Source: Cohnella abietis (GTDB taxonomy: Bacteria > Bacillota > Bacilli > Paenibacillales > Paenibacillaceae). Taken from it: a stretch of DNA of 64,000 nucleotides. Shown piece after piece: positions 28,160-36,530 of the stretch; within the stretch, counting starts at the first letter, position 1; the number at the start of each line of letters is the position of its first letter. The stretch covers positions 1,145,501-1,209,500 of the forward strand of contig NZ_AP019400.1 in assembly GCF_004295585.1 (NCBI RefSeq), written 5' to 3'. The notes beneath the pieces are model-generated. The model made no database searches. It saw only the letters and a program-made list of their open reading frames with translations, and was not told the DNA's origin. Made by a program: the position numbers and the translations under genes.

Positions 28160-31100
28160 GTGAGCAACAAAAGGGTTAAGGCACTAAAAAAGAGCTTAAC
28201 AGGATTTATTGTTCTACTATTACTTTTATCAAGTTTTCCGATTAGTTCATATGGAGAAACTTCAAGTGAAAATGCTATTAATGATGTTTCGGGAGAGGCA
28301 GAATCGTATTTATGGACGGAAGGAGAAAATTATGCTGCTGCACAAGGGGGGTATCACACTGCGGGTAACTTGCAGGCAAGCGGAGGAGAATATCTCTTGC
28401 TGCAAACGAACACGCCAAATACTTCAGCGACTGCGCAATATCAAGTCGATATCCCTGAGACAGGAGACTATGATATTTGGGTGTTAGCAACGGGAATGAG
28501 CCCTTGGATGTCCGCTTGGAGTTGGAAGCTAGACAGTGGTTCCTATACAGCTCCCCCCGTTGTCACGGAAAACTCAATCTTTGGCGCTGAGGGAATGCCT
28601 TTTTATTGGCATAAATTAAGTAGCACAGAGTTGACTCAAGGGCAGCATAACTTAGAATTTTTAACCAATGCTCCGCGAGTAGGGGGTGCTGGTGGTACGG
28701 ATGGATTATATAATCAAGGCATAGATGCAATCACCTTCGTTCCTGTTGGTTGGGGATGGCAGCCAAATGGTTTGAACAAACCAGTAGCTCCAGCTGTTCC
28801 AGAAACTCCAGCTGCAGATGCCTACTTATGGACAGAAGGAGAAAATTATCATTCATCACAAGGAGGTTATCGTACTTCAGGTAACTTGCAGGCAAGCGAA
28901 GGCACATATCTTCTGCTGCAGACGAATAAGCCAAATACCTCAGCAACTGTGCAGTATCAAGTCACTATTCCGGAGACAGGAAGCTATGATATCTGGGTGC
29001 TAGCAACAGGAATGAGTATTTGGATGTCTTCTTGGAGCTGGAAGCTGGACGAAGGCTCTTATTTGGCTCCTCCGGTTGTAACTGAAAACGCTCTCTTCGC
29101 TGCTGAGGGCATGCCCTTCTATTGGCATAAATTAAGTAGCACAGAGTTGACTCAAGGGAAGCATAACATTGGATTTTTAACGAACACCCCGCGGCAAGGA
29201 GCCCCCGATGGTTTGTATAATCAAGGCATTGATGCAATTGCCGTAGTACCTGTCGGTTGGGGATGGAAGCCGAATGGGATAAGTAAACCGTTTAATAAGG
29301 CGGCGGTAAAATTTGAATACGTATCGGGTACGTTAGATAAAACGATTGTAAATAGAGAAGAGCAAGTAAATGTTACGGTTATTAATAAAGCCGTTGAAGA
29401 AATTAAGGGCAGCCTCAGCTTCTTCGTTGAGTTAGTATACAATGGCGAAGTGGTATCACGTGCCGCTAGAGAGTTTACTAAAAAATCGTGGGCTGCTGGT
29501 GAAGAGTATGCAGAGAGCATCCAGTTAACTGTTCCATTTAATGCTCCCAAAGGAGCGAATGAAATCCGTACGGGTATCGTCGATGTTCAATATAATAATG
29601 CTACTAATGGTGAGGGCTCTCTTAAAGTAGACAATATTAATATCGAACAAGAAGAGGAGAACACGAGTAAGCCGGAGCTAAGTGCAGCGATATTCGATCT
29701 TCAGGTGCAATCAACCCAGGGAAGTACAAGATCGTTTGAAGGTCATGCGACTTATCAATTAAATCAAGCGGTAGATTTTAATACGACTGGATATTTAAGC
29801 TTTTATCAAGGTGATGTGCTCTGGCATGTTGCCGAGCTTACTGCTTTGAATACTTCAACGCTCCAAGCTGGTGTTGCAGCCGAGGTTCAATTTTCCTTTG
29901 AGCTTCCTGTAGGTATGCCTGCTGGCAGCTATGCTGTGAAACTAGGGCTTCACAAATTGAATGCTGAGCAGGATTTGCCTAAGCAGGTCACAGTTGCAGC
30001 CGCTGTCAATCCGACAAATACAAAATACAAGCCTCTTTCTCATGGTACTTATTTAGACAGAAAGCTGGGGCAATCTCATATGTGGTATGCCAATCAATCG
30101 CATACGATGATATGGGATGGTAAGCCATTCGTACCGATTGGTGGCATGTTTACTTCAGACTATTTGCTCTTCTACTCGAAATCGGATCCTGCGGCAAATA
30201 AAGCGAATTGGGAAAAGGATGTAGAAGTTCTCCAGTATATGAAGGCACATGGGGCAATGGATATGTATATTAATACGGCTGTAATGGAGGTTCCAGCATG
30301 GGCATGGCAGCAAATGCTCGATTATTTAGAAGAGGAAGGCTTTACTTATGGTCTCCAAGTACAAGGAGCCCAGGGGCTGATGCTATCTGCTTACATGCCG
30401 AGAGCCTATGATGCAGCAGGCGTATTGAAGGTAGAGAATGTAGTGGGTAGTGGAGAAGTAACCTTAACGGTACCGACCTTTCAAATTCCCGGTTATGTGG
30501 ATACGATGTCAGCTTTGTATACGGTCATAAATCCGGTAACAGGCGAAGTCATTCAATCCGGTGAAGGAGAGGTCCGCAAAGTGGATGCAGCTACGCTTGA
30601 GCTTCATGCAAATGTGAGTCTTCAAGGTACAGGTAGCACGCCCTATACGGTTTATTTTACACCTAAGGTCAAATACTCTGGTCATACTCTAAGGAATATC
30701 TGGGATGCAGGAGATTCGATTATCAATAGCATGGTAGATACGCTTAGCAAAGTCAAATTAGGTCCGAATTTCAGATTGTTTGTAGATCCTGTTACTAACG
30801 AATCAGGCATATACAATGGAGATGAAGGCTTCCTATTTGATTCGCCAATCTATTCTGTACAGTTTGTTGCATGGTTAAAGAAAAAATATCCAACATTGAA
30901 TGCGCTAAATCAGGCTTGGAAAATGAGCACTCCAGTTGAATCTTATGAAGTAGCGGCGCGCCTAATCCCTATTGTCCGCGGAGAAGGTACGGCTACTTGG
31001 AACAATCAACTGTATTTGGTAGATAAAGAACATCCAGAATCCACTTATACAGCTGATGCTCATCGTGGCATTTTATGGGATGATTTTGTGGACTTCAGAG

Positions 31101-33283
31101 AAGGATCCTATAACGAGTATCTGATGAAATTTTCAGACGCGATTACAAGTGTCGTCGACGTACCTGTTGTGTTTAAGCATGTTGGAACACCAAGGAAATA
31201 TTTTGTTAATGATAAACAGAGTGGAGGATTCGCGGGCATTGGAGGAGAGATCTATGGCGACAATGAGTATAGAGTAAGAGAAGTTTCGGGGTATACTTTT
31301 TCTCTTGTCGAACAATCGGCACAAACCTTATGGTTTCTAACGACTGAGACTCAGTTGGATGAAAATATGGATCGAAAATACTTATCTGGAGAAAAAGGTT
31401 ATCCGGATAAAGAAACGATGTTTAATCATTTTGACTTACTTTTGGACACGGGTAGTAAAGGTATATATGATTTTCTATTTAATTGCGATTATTTCACTTC
31501 GTGCCAAGAGTCTTATGCTTATTATACGGCTAAGCCGGTGCAGTTCGATTGGTTAAAGGAATACAAGGATGGTATTCTTACGCCTGAATCTATTGACCAT
31601 ATTGAAAGCTATAAACCGGAGCCCTATTACGTTTATCCAGCAGGCGAGTCATGGTGGATGTTAAATAGACGTAATATCGTGCTAGAAGGTGACGATTATC
31701 GAGGGACAGCTGTGCTGCAAACCTTTGATAATAAATGGGTTCTCCCAACCTTTGATCCTGGTGCTTCAACGAATGTCATGGTTGTTAACTTGGAGGACGA
31801 TCCAGCTACGACACTCTATGGTCCAGGTTTACTAGCTCAGGGAAGTCTGAAGGATGGCAAACGAAATATTGTTTATATGGGTTATCGTAAAAACCTTGGG
31901 GATTTGCCAGAGATTGATCAATATTTTACGAACGAATATACGGAATTAGAGGATGGAACAAAGGTACAGGTGCTTAATCCGAATGCGACGAGTACAACGA
32001 AGGTGCTGTACAGTACAACGGATGGTAAGGCTTGGGGAATAAGAGACGGGAAGCTTTGGATTATTACAGATCCGGATTGGATGATCGAAGCTACTGTCAA
32101 TGTTCCCAAGAGGCAAATCAAGTATTTAAATGAATTAGACTTTTCAACAGACAGCGGCAATGGTAATGGTAATGAAAACGGGAACGGTAACGGTAATGGT
32201 CAAAGCAGTGGGAATACTGCCACAAGCGTGGTCACGGTGGAAAATGGTAAAGCAATAGCGAAGCTAGGTAAGGATCAATCTCTCTTATCGGTTCCATTCG
32301 CGTCAATTGGAGAGCTTCCATTGCAGGTACAGGCGGGCTCAGTAATCGTTAATGTTGATCGGGAATTGCTCAAGACTTGGAACAATCAGGTTGGCAATGA
32401 AGTAGGTACAGCCATTGAAGTACTGATCAAGCCAGTGAGCGAGGCTGGAGATCGTATTTCTACCCAAGGGGCAGCGACACAGATTACAATAGCAGGTCAG
32501 GTATATGAGATAAGCATAAAGCTCAAAAAAGCAGATGGAAGTGCAATTGAAATTACACAGGTAACAGGTGGAGTAGAGATAACTTTACCCTATGATGCCA
32601 ATGGTGTTGATGCAGAGCTTCTTGGTATTTACTACTACAACGAAAAGACGAAGCTGTGGGAGTATGTAGGTGGGAAGGTGAACAGTCCTGCAAAGACGCT
32701 GACTGTTAAGCTTCAGCATTTGAGTAAATATGCCGTAGTGGAGTATAACAAGACATTCAGCGATATGCTGGCGACTCACTGGGCTTCTAGAATTGTGAAG
32801 GTGTTGTCTGCCAAACATATAGTGAACGGCGTGAGTGATCAATTATTCCAGCCTGCCGGTGAAACGACACGTGCAGAATTTGTATCCCTCTTGGTTCGTG
32901 CCTTGAATCTTGAAGTAACTGTGGATGAACAGATGTTCAAGGATGTGAAATTGGATGCATGGTATGCAGGAAGCGTGCAAGCAGCCTCGAAGGCAGGAAT
33001 TGTTTCCGGCATTAGTGCTGATCTCTTCGCACCGAATGCTCCAATTACTCGCGCAGAGATGACAGTTCTAGTCGCAAGAGCACTTGCATTGAAGGCTGAA
33101 GCAGGCGAAATGGCCGAGTTTGCCGATTCCAAGGATATTCCTGTATGGGCGACATCTTCCGTTGTAGCACTTAAGAAAGCGGGCCTTATTGACGGGAAAG
33201 GGAACAATCTGTTCTACCCGCAGGCTAACGCGACAAGAGCGGAAGCGGCTAAGTTTATTCTTGGTGTCATGAATCATCTGTAA
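28160..33283 (+). CDS. SLH-anchored glycosidase with two CBM35-like domains and GH42-like core (1707 aa)
   Basis: Start GTG 28160 with GGGGAGG eight bases upstream, then a signal peptide (about 1-32). Two copies of a CBM35/malectin-like module (about 50-205 and 218-378; motifs LWTEGENY, WSWKLD, FYWHKLSSTELTQG) are followed by a beta-sandwich region to about 620. A GH42/clan-A-like barrel (about 640-1140) has candidate catalytic Glu881 (VTNESGIY) and Glu1063 (TTETQLDE). An accessory region, an Asn/Gly linker (1332-1352), a pre-SLH domain (1355-1530) and three SLH domains (1532-1707) complete it. It is surface-anchored and expected to release the oligosaccharide imported by module C. The C-terminal 350 residues closely match the SLH protein at 7490. 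The catalytic assignment is tentative. Confidence 0.85.
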   Translation: MSNKRVKALKKSLTGFIVLLLLLSSFPISSYGETSSENAINDVSGEAESYLWTEGENYAAAQGGYHTAGNLQASGGEYLLLQTNTPNTSATAQYQVDIPETGDYDIWVLATGMSPWMSAWSWKLDSGSYTAPPVVTENSIFGAEGMPFYWHKLSSTELTQGQHNLEFLTNAPRVGGAGGTDGLYNQGIDAITFVPVGWGWQPNGLNKPVAPAVPETPAADAYLWTEGENYHSSQGGYRTSGNLQASEGTYLLLQTNKPNTSATVQYQVTIPETGSYDIWVLATGMSIWMSSWSWKLDEGSYLAPPVVTENALFAAEGMPFYWHKLSSTELTQGKHNIGFLTNTPRQGAPDGLYNQGIDAIAVVPVGWGWKPNGISKPFNKAAVKFEYVSGTLDKTIVNREEQVNVTVINKAVEEIKGSLSFFVELVYNGEVVSRAAREFTKKSWAAGEEYAESIQLTVPFNAPKGANEIRTGIVDVQYNNATNGEGSLKVDNINIEQEEENTSKPELSAAIFDLQVQSTQGSTRSFEGHATYQLNQAVDFNTTGYLSFYQGDVLWHVAELTALNTSTLQAGVAAEVQFSFELPVGMPAGSYAVKLGLHKLNAEQDLPKQVTVAAAVNPTNTKYKPLSHGTYLDRKLGQSHMWYANQSHTMIWDGKPFVPIGGMFTSDYLLFYSKSDPAANKANWEKDVEVLQYMKAHGAMDMYINTAVMEVPAWAWQQMLDYLEEEGFTYGLQVQGAQGLMLSAYMPRAYDAAGVLKVENVVGSGEVTLTVPTFQIPGYVDTMSALYTVINPVTGEVIQSGEGEVRKVDAATLELHANVSLQGTGSTPYTVYFTPKVKYSGHTLRNIWDAGDSIINSMVDTLSKVKLGPNFRLFVDPVTNESGIYNGDEGFLFDSPIYSVQFVAWLKKKYPTLNALNQAWKMSTPVESYEVAARLIPIVRGEGTATWNNQLYLVDKEHPESTYTADAHRGILWDDFVDFREGSYNEYLMKFSDAITSVVDVPVVFKHVGTPRKYFVNDKQSGGFAGIGGEIYGDNEYRVREVSGYTFSLVEQSAQTLWFLTTETQLDENMDRKYLSGEKGYPDKETMFNHFDLLLDTGSKGIYDFLFNCDYFTSCQESYAYYTAKPVQFDWLKEYKDGILTPESIDHIESYKPEPYYVYPAGESWWMLNRRNIVLEGDDYRGTAVLQTFDNKWVLPTFDPGASTNVMVVNLEDDPATTLYGPGLLAQGSLKDGKRNIVYMGYRKNLGDLPEIDQYFTNEYTELEDGTKVQVLNPNATSTTKVLYSTTDGKAWGIRDGKLWIITDPDWMIEATVNVPKRQIKYLNELDFSTDSGNGNGNENGNGNGNGQSSGNTATSVVTVENGKAIAKLGKDQSLLSVPFASIGELPLQVQAGSVIVNVDRELLKTWNNQVGNEVGTAIEVLIKPVSEAGDRISTQGAATQITIAGQVYEISIKLKKADGSAIEITQVTGGVEITLPYDANGVDAELLGIYYYNEKTKLWEYVGGKVNSPAKTLTVKLQHLSKYAVVEYNKTFSDMLATHWASRIVKVLSAKHIVNGVSDQLFQPAGETTRAEFVSLLVRALNLEVTVDEQMFKDVKLDAWYAGSVQAASKAGIVSGISADLFAPNAPITRAEMTVLVARALALKAEAGEMAEFADSKDIPVWATSSVVALKKAGLIDGKGNNLFYPQANATRAEAAKFILGVMNHL

Positions 33284-33309
33284 CGTTATAGCTTGCAAGT
33301 AAGGAGTGT

Positions 33310-33350
33310 AGCCTTGAGGAACCTGATAGCTGGTTCTTCAAGGCTTTTAT
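33310..33350 (+). terminator. Terminator after SLH gene (module C)
   Basis: Stem AGCCTTGAGGAACC / GGTTCTTCAAGGCT (33310-33323 with 33332-33345) followed by TTTAT. Confidence 0.8.
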
Positions 33351-33361
33351 GCTTTGGCACA

Positions 33362-33407
33362 GCGTATTAATACGCAAGTTTACGTTCATTAAGATAGCTG
33401 ATACACT
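33362..33407 (+). promoter_or_regulatory. Promoter and palindrome before ROK regulator
   Basis: Perfect 14-bp palindrome GCGTATTAATACGC (33362-33375) just upstream of -35 TTTACG (33379-33384), 17-bp spacer and -10 TACACT (33402-33407). A diverged copy of the whole element lies at 39380-39429. The palindrome is a candidate operator for autoregulation. Confidence 0.6.
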
Positions 33408-33457
33408 GATTAAAAGAAATGATAATGTCTTTGAGGAGAGCGATACAGGTGGATCGG

Positions 33458-34696
33458 ATGAAAGGTGCAAACAATCGGCGGATCAAAAGCATGAACCTTT
33501 CTACGGTTCTTCAATATATTCGAAATCAAGGACAGATTTCCAAAGCGGAGTTAGCGGAGAAGACCCACTTAAGCTTTACGGCAGTAACTAACATTATTGA
33601 AAAGCTGCTCTCTTACCAGGTCATCTGCACAAGTGGCTATGACGAATCGTCTGGGGGCAGGAAGCCTCTTCTGTATAAGCTTGATAAAGATCGGTTTTAT
33701 TCGGTAGGTCTTCACCTAAGCCTTTCTCGGATTCATGTGGCGATATTGGATATAGAAGGAAACGTGTACGCGAAATACGAGACGAAGACGAATGGGGACG
33801 CATTGCAGACCAATGCCATTATCGCTCAGTTAATTTCCTGCATTGAAGAAGCGATCATGCAATCGAAGGTGAGTAGAAGTAAAATTCTCGGAATTGGCAT
33901 GGGAATACCGGGACCTCTGAACCCATTCGAAGGAGTCGTGTTATCACCGCCCAATATGAAGGGGTTAGAGGGAGTCCATCTCAAACAAATCATTTCAGAT
34001 CATTTCCAGCTGGAGACGTTTATTGAGAAAGACGCTGATTTAATCGCACTTGGGGAATTCTTGAATGGAGCAGGCCAAGGAAACCAAAATGTCTTCTATT
34101 TGGACGCGGATATAGGGATTGGTAGCGGTTTGATTGTGAATAGCAAGCTTTACCATGGATTTCCCTACGGCGCTGGCGAAGTTGGACACGGCACGATTAA
34201 CATTGATGGACCTCGCTGTAATTGTGGCAATTACGGCTGCTTGGAAGCGGTCGCCTCTGGACTTGCGATTGTACGCCGGGCGGGAGAAGAAATACGTCGG
34301 GGAGCGGATGCCTCCTTCAGGGACCAATATCTCCAGGACGAGAATTCCGTTACTATATATACGATATTGGATGCTGCCAACGATGGAGACCAACTCTCTA
34401 TTCAACTGCTCAGGGAATCCGCCAGATATGTCAGCATTGCCATCGGCAATGTGATTAATTTGCTCATGCCGGAAATCGTCATTATCGGTGGAACGCTTAC
34501 GCATAAATACACTCCATACTTTGATCAGATTAAAGAGATGGCTCTAAGCCGTATCTTTTCTTCCTTCGCGCACAATATCCAGATTAAGAAATCGGAGCTT
34601 GAGATGTTCAGTGGTGCGATTGGTGCCGCGATGCATATATTAGAAAACTTTTTCAACAAAGATCTTGAAGAGTGGCCGGAGTCTCTTCAATTGTAG
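33458..34696 (+). CDS. ROK-family transcriptional regulator
   Basis: A repressor of about 412 residues. The N-terminal winged helix-turn-helix (ISKAELAEKTHLSFTAV) precedes the ROK sugar-binding domain with the zinc motif CNCGNYGCLEA and ATP/sugar-site glycines (GIGSGLIVN). ATG 33458 is chosen because AGGTGG sits five bases before it and a promoter ends about 50 bases upstream; ATG 33419 has no ribosome site. Proteins of this class (XylR, NagC) bind a sugar and release their operator. It is placed before the SIS/kinase/mannosidase operon and probably controls it. Confidence 0.88.
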   Translation: MKGANNRRIKSMNLSTVLQYIRNQGQISKAELAEKTHLSFTAVTNIIEKLLSYQVICTSGYDESSGGRKPLLYKLDKDRFYSVGLHLSLSRIHVAILDIEGNVYAKYETKTNGDALQTNAIIAQLISCIEEAIMQSKVSRSKILGIGMGIPGPLNPFEGVVLSPPNMKGLEGVHLKQIISDHFQLETFIEKDADLIALGEFLNGAGQGNQNVFYLDADIGIGSGLIVNSKLYHGFPYGAGEVGHGTINIDGPRCNCGNYGCLEAVASGLAIVRRAGEEIRRGADASFRDQYLQDENSVTIYTILDAANDGDQLSIQLLRESARYVSIAIGNVINLLMPEIVIIGGTLTHKYTPYFDQIKEMALSRIFSSFAHNIQIKKSELEMFSGAIGAAMHILENFFNKDLEEWPESLQL

Positions 34697-34702
34697 GTTA
34701 AT

Positions 34703-34722
34703 AAAGAGTGGATAGACTCTTT
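34703..34722 (+). terminator. Short hairpin after ROK regulator
   Basis: AAAGAGT / ACTCTTT stem with six-base loop, followed by ATAT. It is a weak terminator at best. Confidence 0.4.
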
Positions 34723-34729
34723 ATATCTA

Positions 34730-34793
34730 CTTATTAATTTAATATTAATAAGTTTGCGTAAATGTGTTGACAACAACATATATCCACTATAAT
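34730..34793 (+). promoter_or_regulatory. Operator-like palindrome and promoter of the GH38 operon
   Basis: Perfect 9-bp inverted repeat CTTATTAAT / ATTAATAAG (34730-34738 with 34744-34752). It is followed by -35 TTGACA (34767-34772) and -10 TATAAT (34788-34793) with a short 15-bp spacer. The inverted repeat is a good candidate target for the neighbouring ROK regulator. Confidence 0.65.
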
Positions 34794-34873
34794 GTAATGC
34801 TTATGAGGTTAACTTATTAAATTGTTATTAAAAAGTTTTGCTTAATTGGAGATAGTGAAAGGAATGACCAGGC

Positions 34874-35509
34874 ATGAATAATCATCTACAAGCTCTCCAA
34901 ACTAAGTATCCGGAATTGCAGGAATGTCTTCCAGACATTCAACAATCCTTTAGTCTCATGGAAACCTGCTATCGGCATTATGGTAAGGTACTGGTCGCTG
35001 GGAATGGGGGAAGCGCAGCGGATAGCGAACATATTGTCGGGGAATTGATGAAAGGCTTTATGCTAACGCGTCCGGTTCCGCAATCTTTCAGGCATCATTT
35101 TACACAGCTGTTTCCAGAAGAATCTGAAGAGGTTTGTAATGGATTGCAAGGAGCCTTACCTGCCATTTCACTGGTCAGCCATAGCGCTCTTATGACGGCA
35201 TACTCTAATGATGTCGATTCCGATATGGTTTTCGCACAGCAGGTGTACGGTTATGGCAAAGAAGATGATGTATTTTTGGGTCTTAGCACCTCAGGAAACT
35301 CTCGCAATATCATTCGAGCTCTTCAAATCGCTAAAGCAAAAGGAATGAAAACCGTTGGTTTAACAGGGAGCTCGGGAGGTAAGATGAAGGCGTTATGCGA
35401 TGTCACGATCACAGTCCCCTACCATCAAACACCGGATGTTCAAGAGCGGCATCTTCCTATCTATCATACTTTGTGCATCATGCTTGAGGAGGTATTTTTC
35501 GGACGATGA
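34874..35509 (+). CDS. SIS-domain sugar-phosphate protein, GmhA/DiaA-like
   Basis: A 211-residue soluble protein with one SIS domain. The phosphosugar site GNGGSAADSEHIVGEL lies near residues 43-58, followed by the Ser/Thr loops SLVSHSAL and GLSTSGNS (about 137-144). Such proteins isomerise or bind aldose/ketose phosphates. Its stop overlaps the start of the ROK kinase by four bases (ATGA), so the two are translationally coupled. Next to an alpha-mannosidase, a role in converting a phosphorylated hexose is plausible; the precise reaction is not known from sequence. Confidence 0.82.
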   Translation: MNNHLQALQTKYPELQECLPDIQQSFSLMETCYRHYGKVLVAGNGGSAADSEHIVGELMKGFMLTRPVPQSFRHHFTQLFPEESEEVCNGLQGALPAISLVSHSALMTAYSNDVDSDMVFAQQVYGYGKEDDVFLGLSTSGNSRNIIRALQIAKAKGMKTVGLTGSSGGKMKALCDVTITVPYHQTPDVQERHLPIYHTLCIMLEEVFFGR

Positions 35510-36525
35510 TCACCTATGCCGGAATGGATATTGGCGGAACCAAATGCGCGGTCACGATCGGTCGTTCATCGGAAAATCGCATAGAGGTCATTGATAAGGT
35601 GCACTTTCCGACTTCGCCTACGCCGGAAGAAACCATCCAACGAGTGATTGATGAATTAACGCTTTTATTTCTTAAATATCCTGAAGATAGACAACGATTA
35701 GAAGCGATTGGAATTAGCTGCGGTGGACCTCTTGATAGTCAGAATGGACTTATTCTATCTCCCCCAAACTTGCCTCATTGGGATAAAGTGGACATCATTG
35801 ATCCGATCAAACGCCATTTTAACGTCCCGGTCGGGTTACAAAATGATGCCAATGCATGTGCACTCGCTGAATGGCAATGGGGTGCGGGCCAAGGAACCCG
35901 TAATATGATCTTCCTCACCTTCGGTACTGGGATGGGTGCGGGACTCATCTTGGATGGACGTTTGTATTCAGGAACGAATGATAATGCGGGCGAAGTCGGG
36001 CACATTCGTCTGGAGAAGGAAGGTCCTGTTGGATATAACAAGGTCGGTTCATTCGAGGGCTTCTGTAGCGGGGGAGGGATTGCTCGAGCTGCTCAAGCTT
36101 TAGTGAGAGCACGAATAGTCAGCGGAGGTGAGCTGCCTTCGTTCTATCCATCTTCCGAATCTATTGATAAAATCTCAACTAGAGATGTAGCAGAAGCTGC
36201 TCAACGAGGTGATCCAGCGGCACTTGGAATTTTCCATGACGTTGGACGTCATTTGGGACGCGGAATAGCTATTCTTATTGATATTATTAATCCACAGAAG
36301 CTCATAATCGGCAGTATTTTTGGAAGACAAAGACAGCTAATCGAACCCTATATGATGGAAGAGCTTCATAGAGAGGCGCTACCGAATTCCTTAGCGGTTT
36401 GTGACATCGTTCCTGCAGGTCTAGGGGAAGAAGTGGGAGATTATGCAGCTTTGTCTGTTGCCAGAGCGTTACATATCAGACAAGCATCAAATCTCAAATC
36501 TATTCAATCAGAAGGGAGTAACTAA
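35506..36525 (+). CDS. ROK-family sugar kinase
   Basis: A 339-residue cytoplasmic kinase with the N-terminal phosphate loop DIGGTKCAV, a sugar-binding region NDANACALAEWQWGAG, and GTGMGAGLI plus EVGHIRL. The usual ROK zinc motif CxCGxxGCxE is replaced by GSFEGFCSGGGIA, as in a distinct ROK subgroup. It overlaps the SIS gene by four bases and ends five bases before the GH38 gene. It probably phosphorylates the monosaccharide released by the mannosidase. The substrate, perhaps mannose, is inference. Confidence 0.85.
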   Translation: MITYAGMDIGGTKCAVTIGRSSENRIEVIDKVHFPTSPTPEETIQRVIDELTLLFLKYPEDRQRLEAIGISCGGPLDSQNGLILSPPNLPHWDKVDIIDPIKRHFNVPVGLQNDANACALAEWQWGAGQGTRNMIFLTFGTGMGAGLILDGRLYSGTNDNAGEVGHIRLEKEGPVGYNKVGSFEGFCSGGGIARAAQALVRARIVSGGELPSFYPSSESIDKISTRDVAEAAQRGDPAALGIFHDVGRHLGRGIAILIDIINPQKLIIGSIFGRQRQLIEPYMMEELHREALPNSLAVCDIVPAGLGEEVGDYAALSVARALHIRQASNLKSIQSEGSN

Positions 36526-36530
36526 CTACA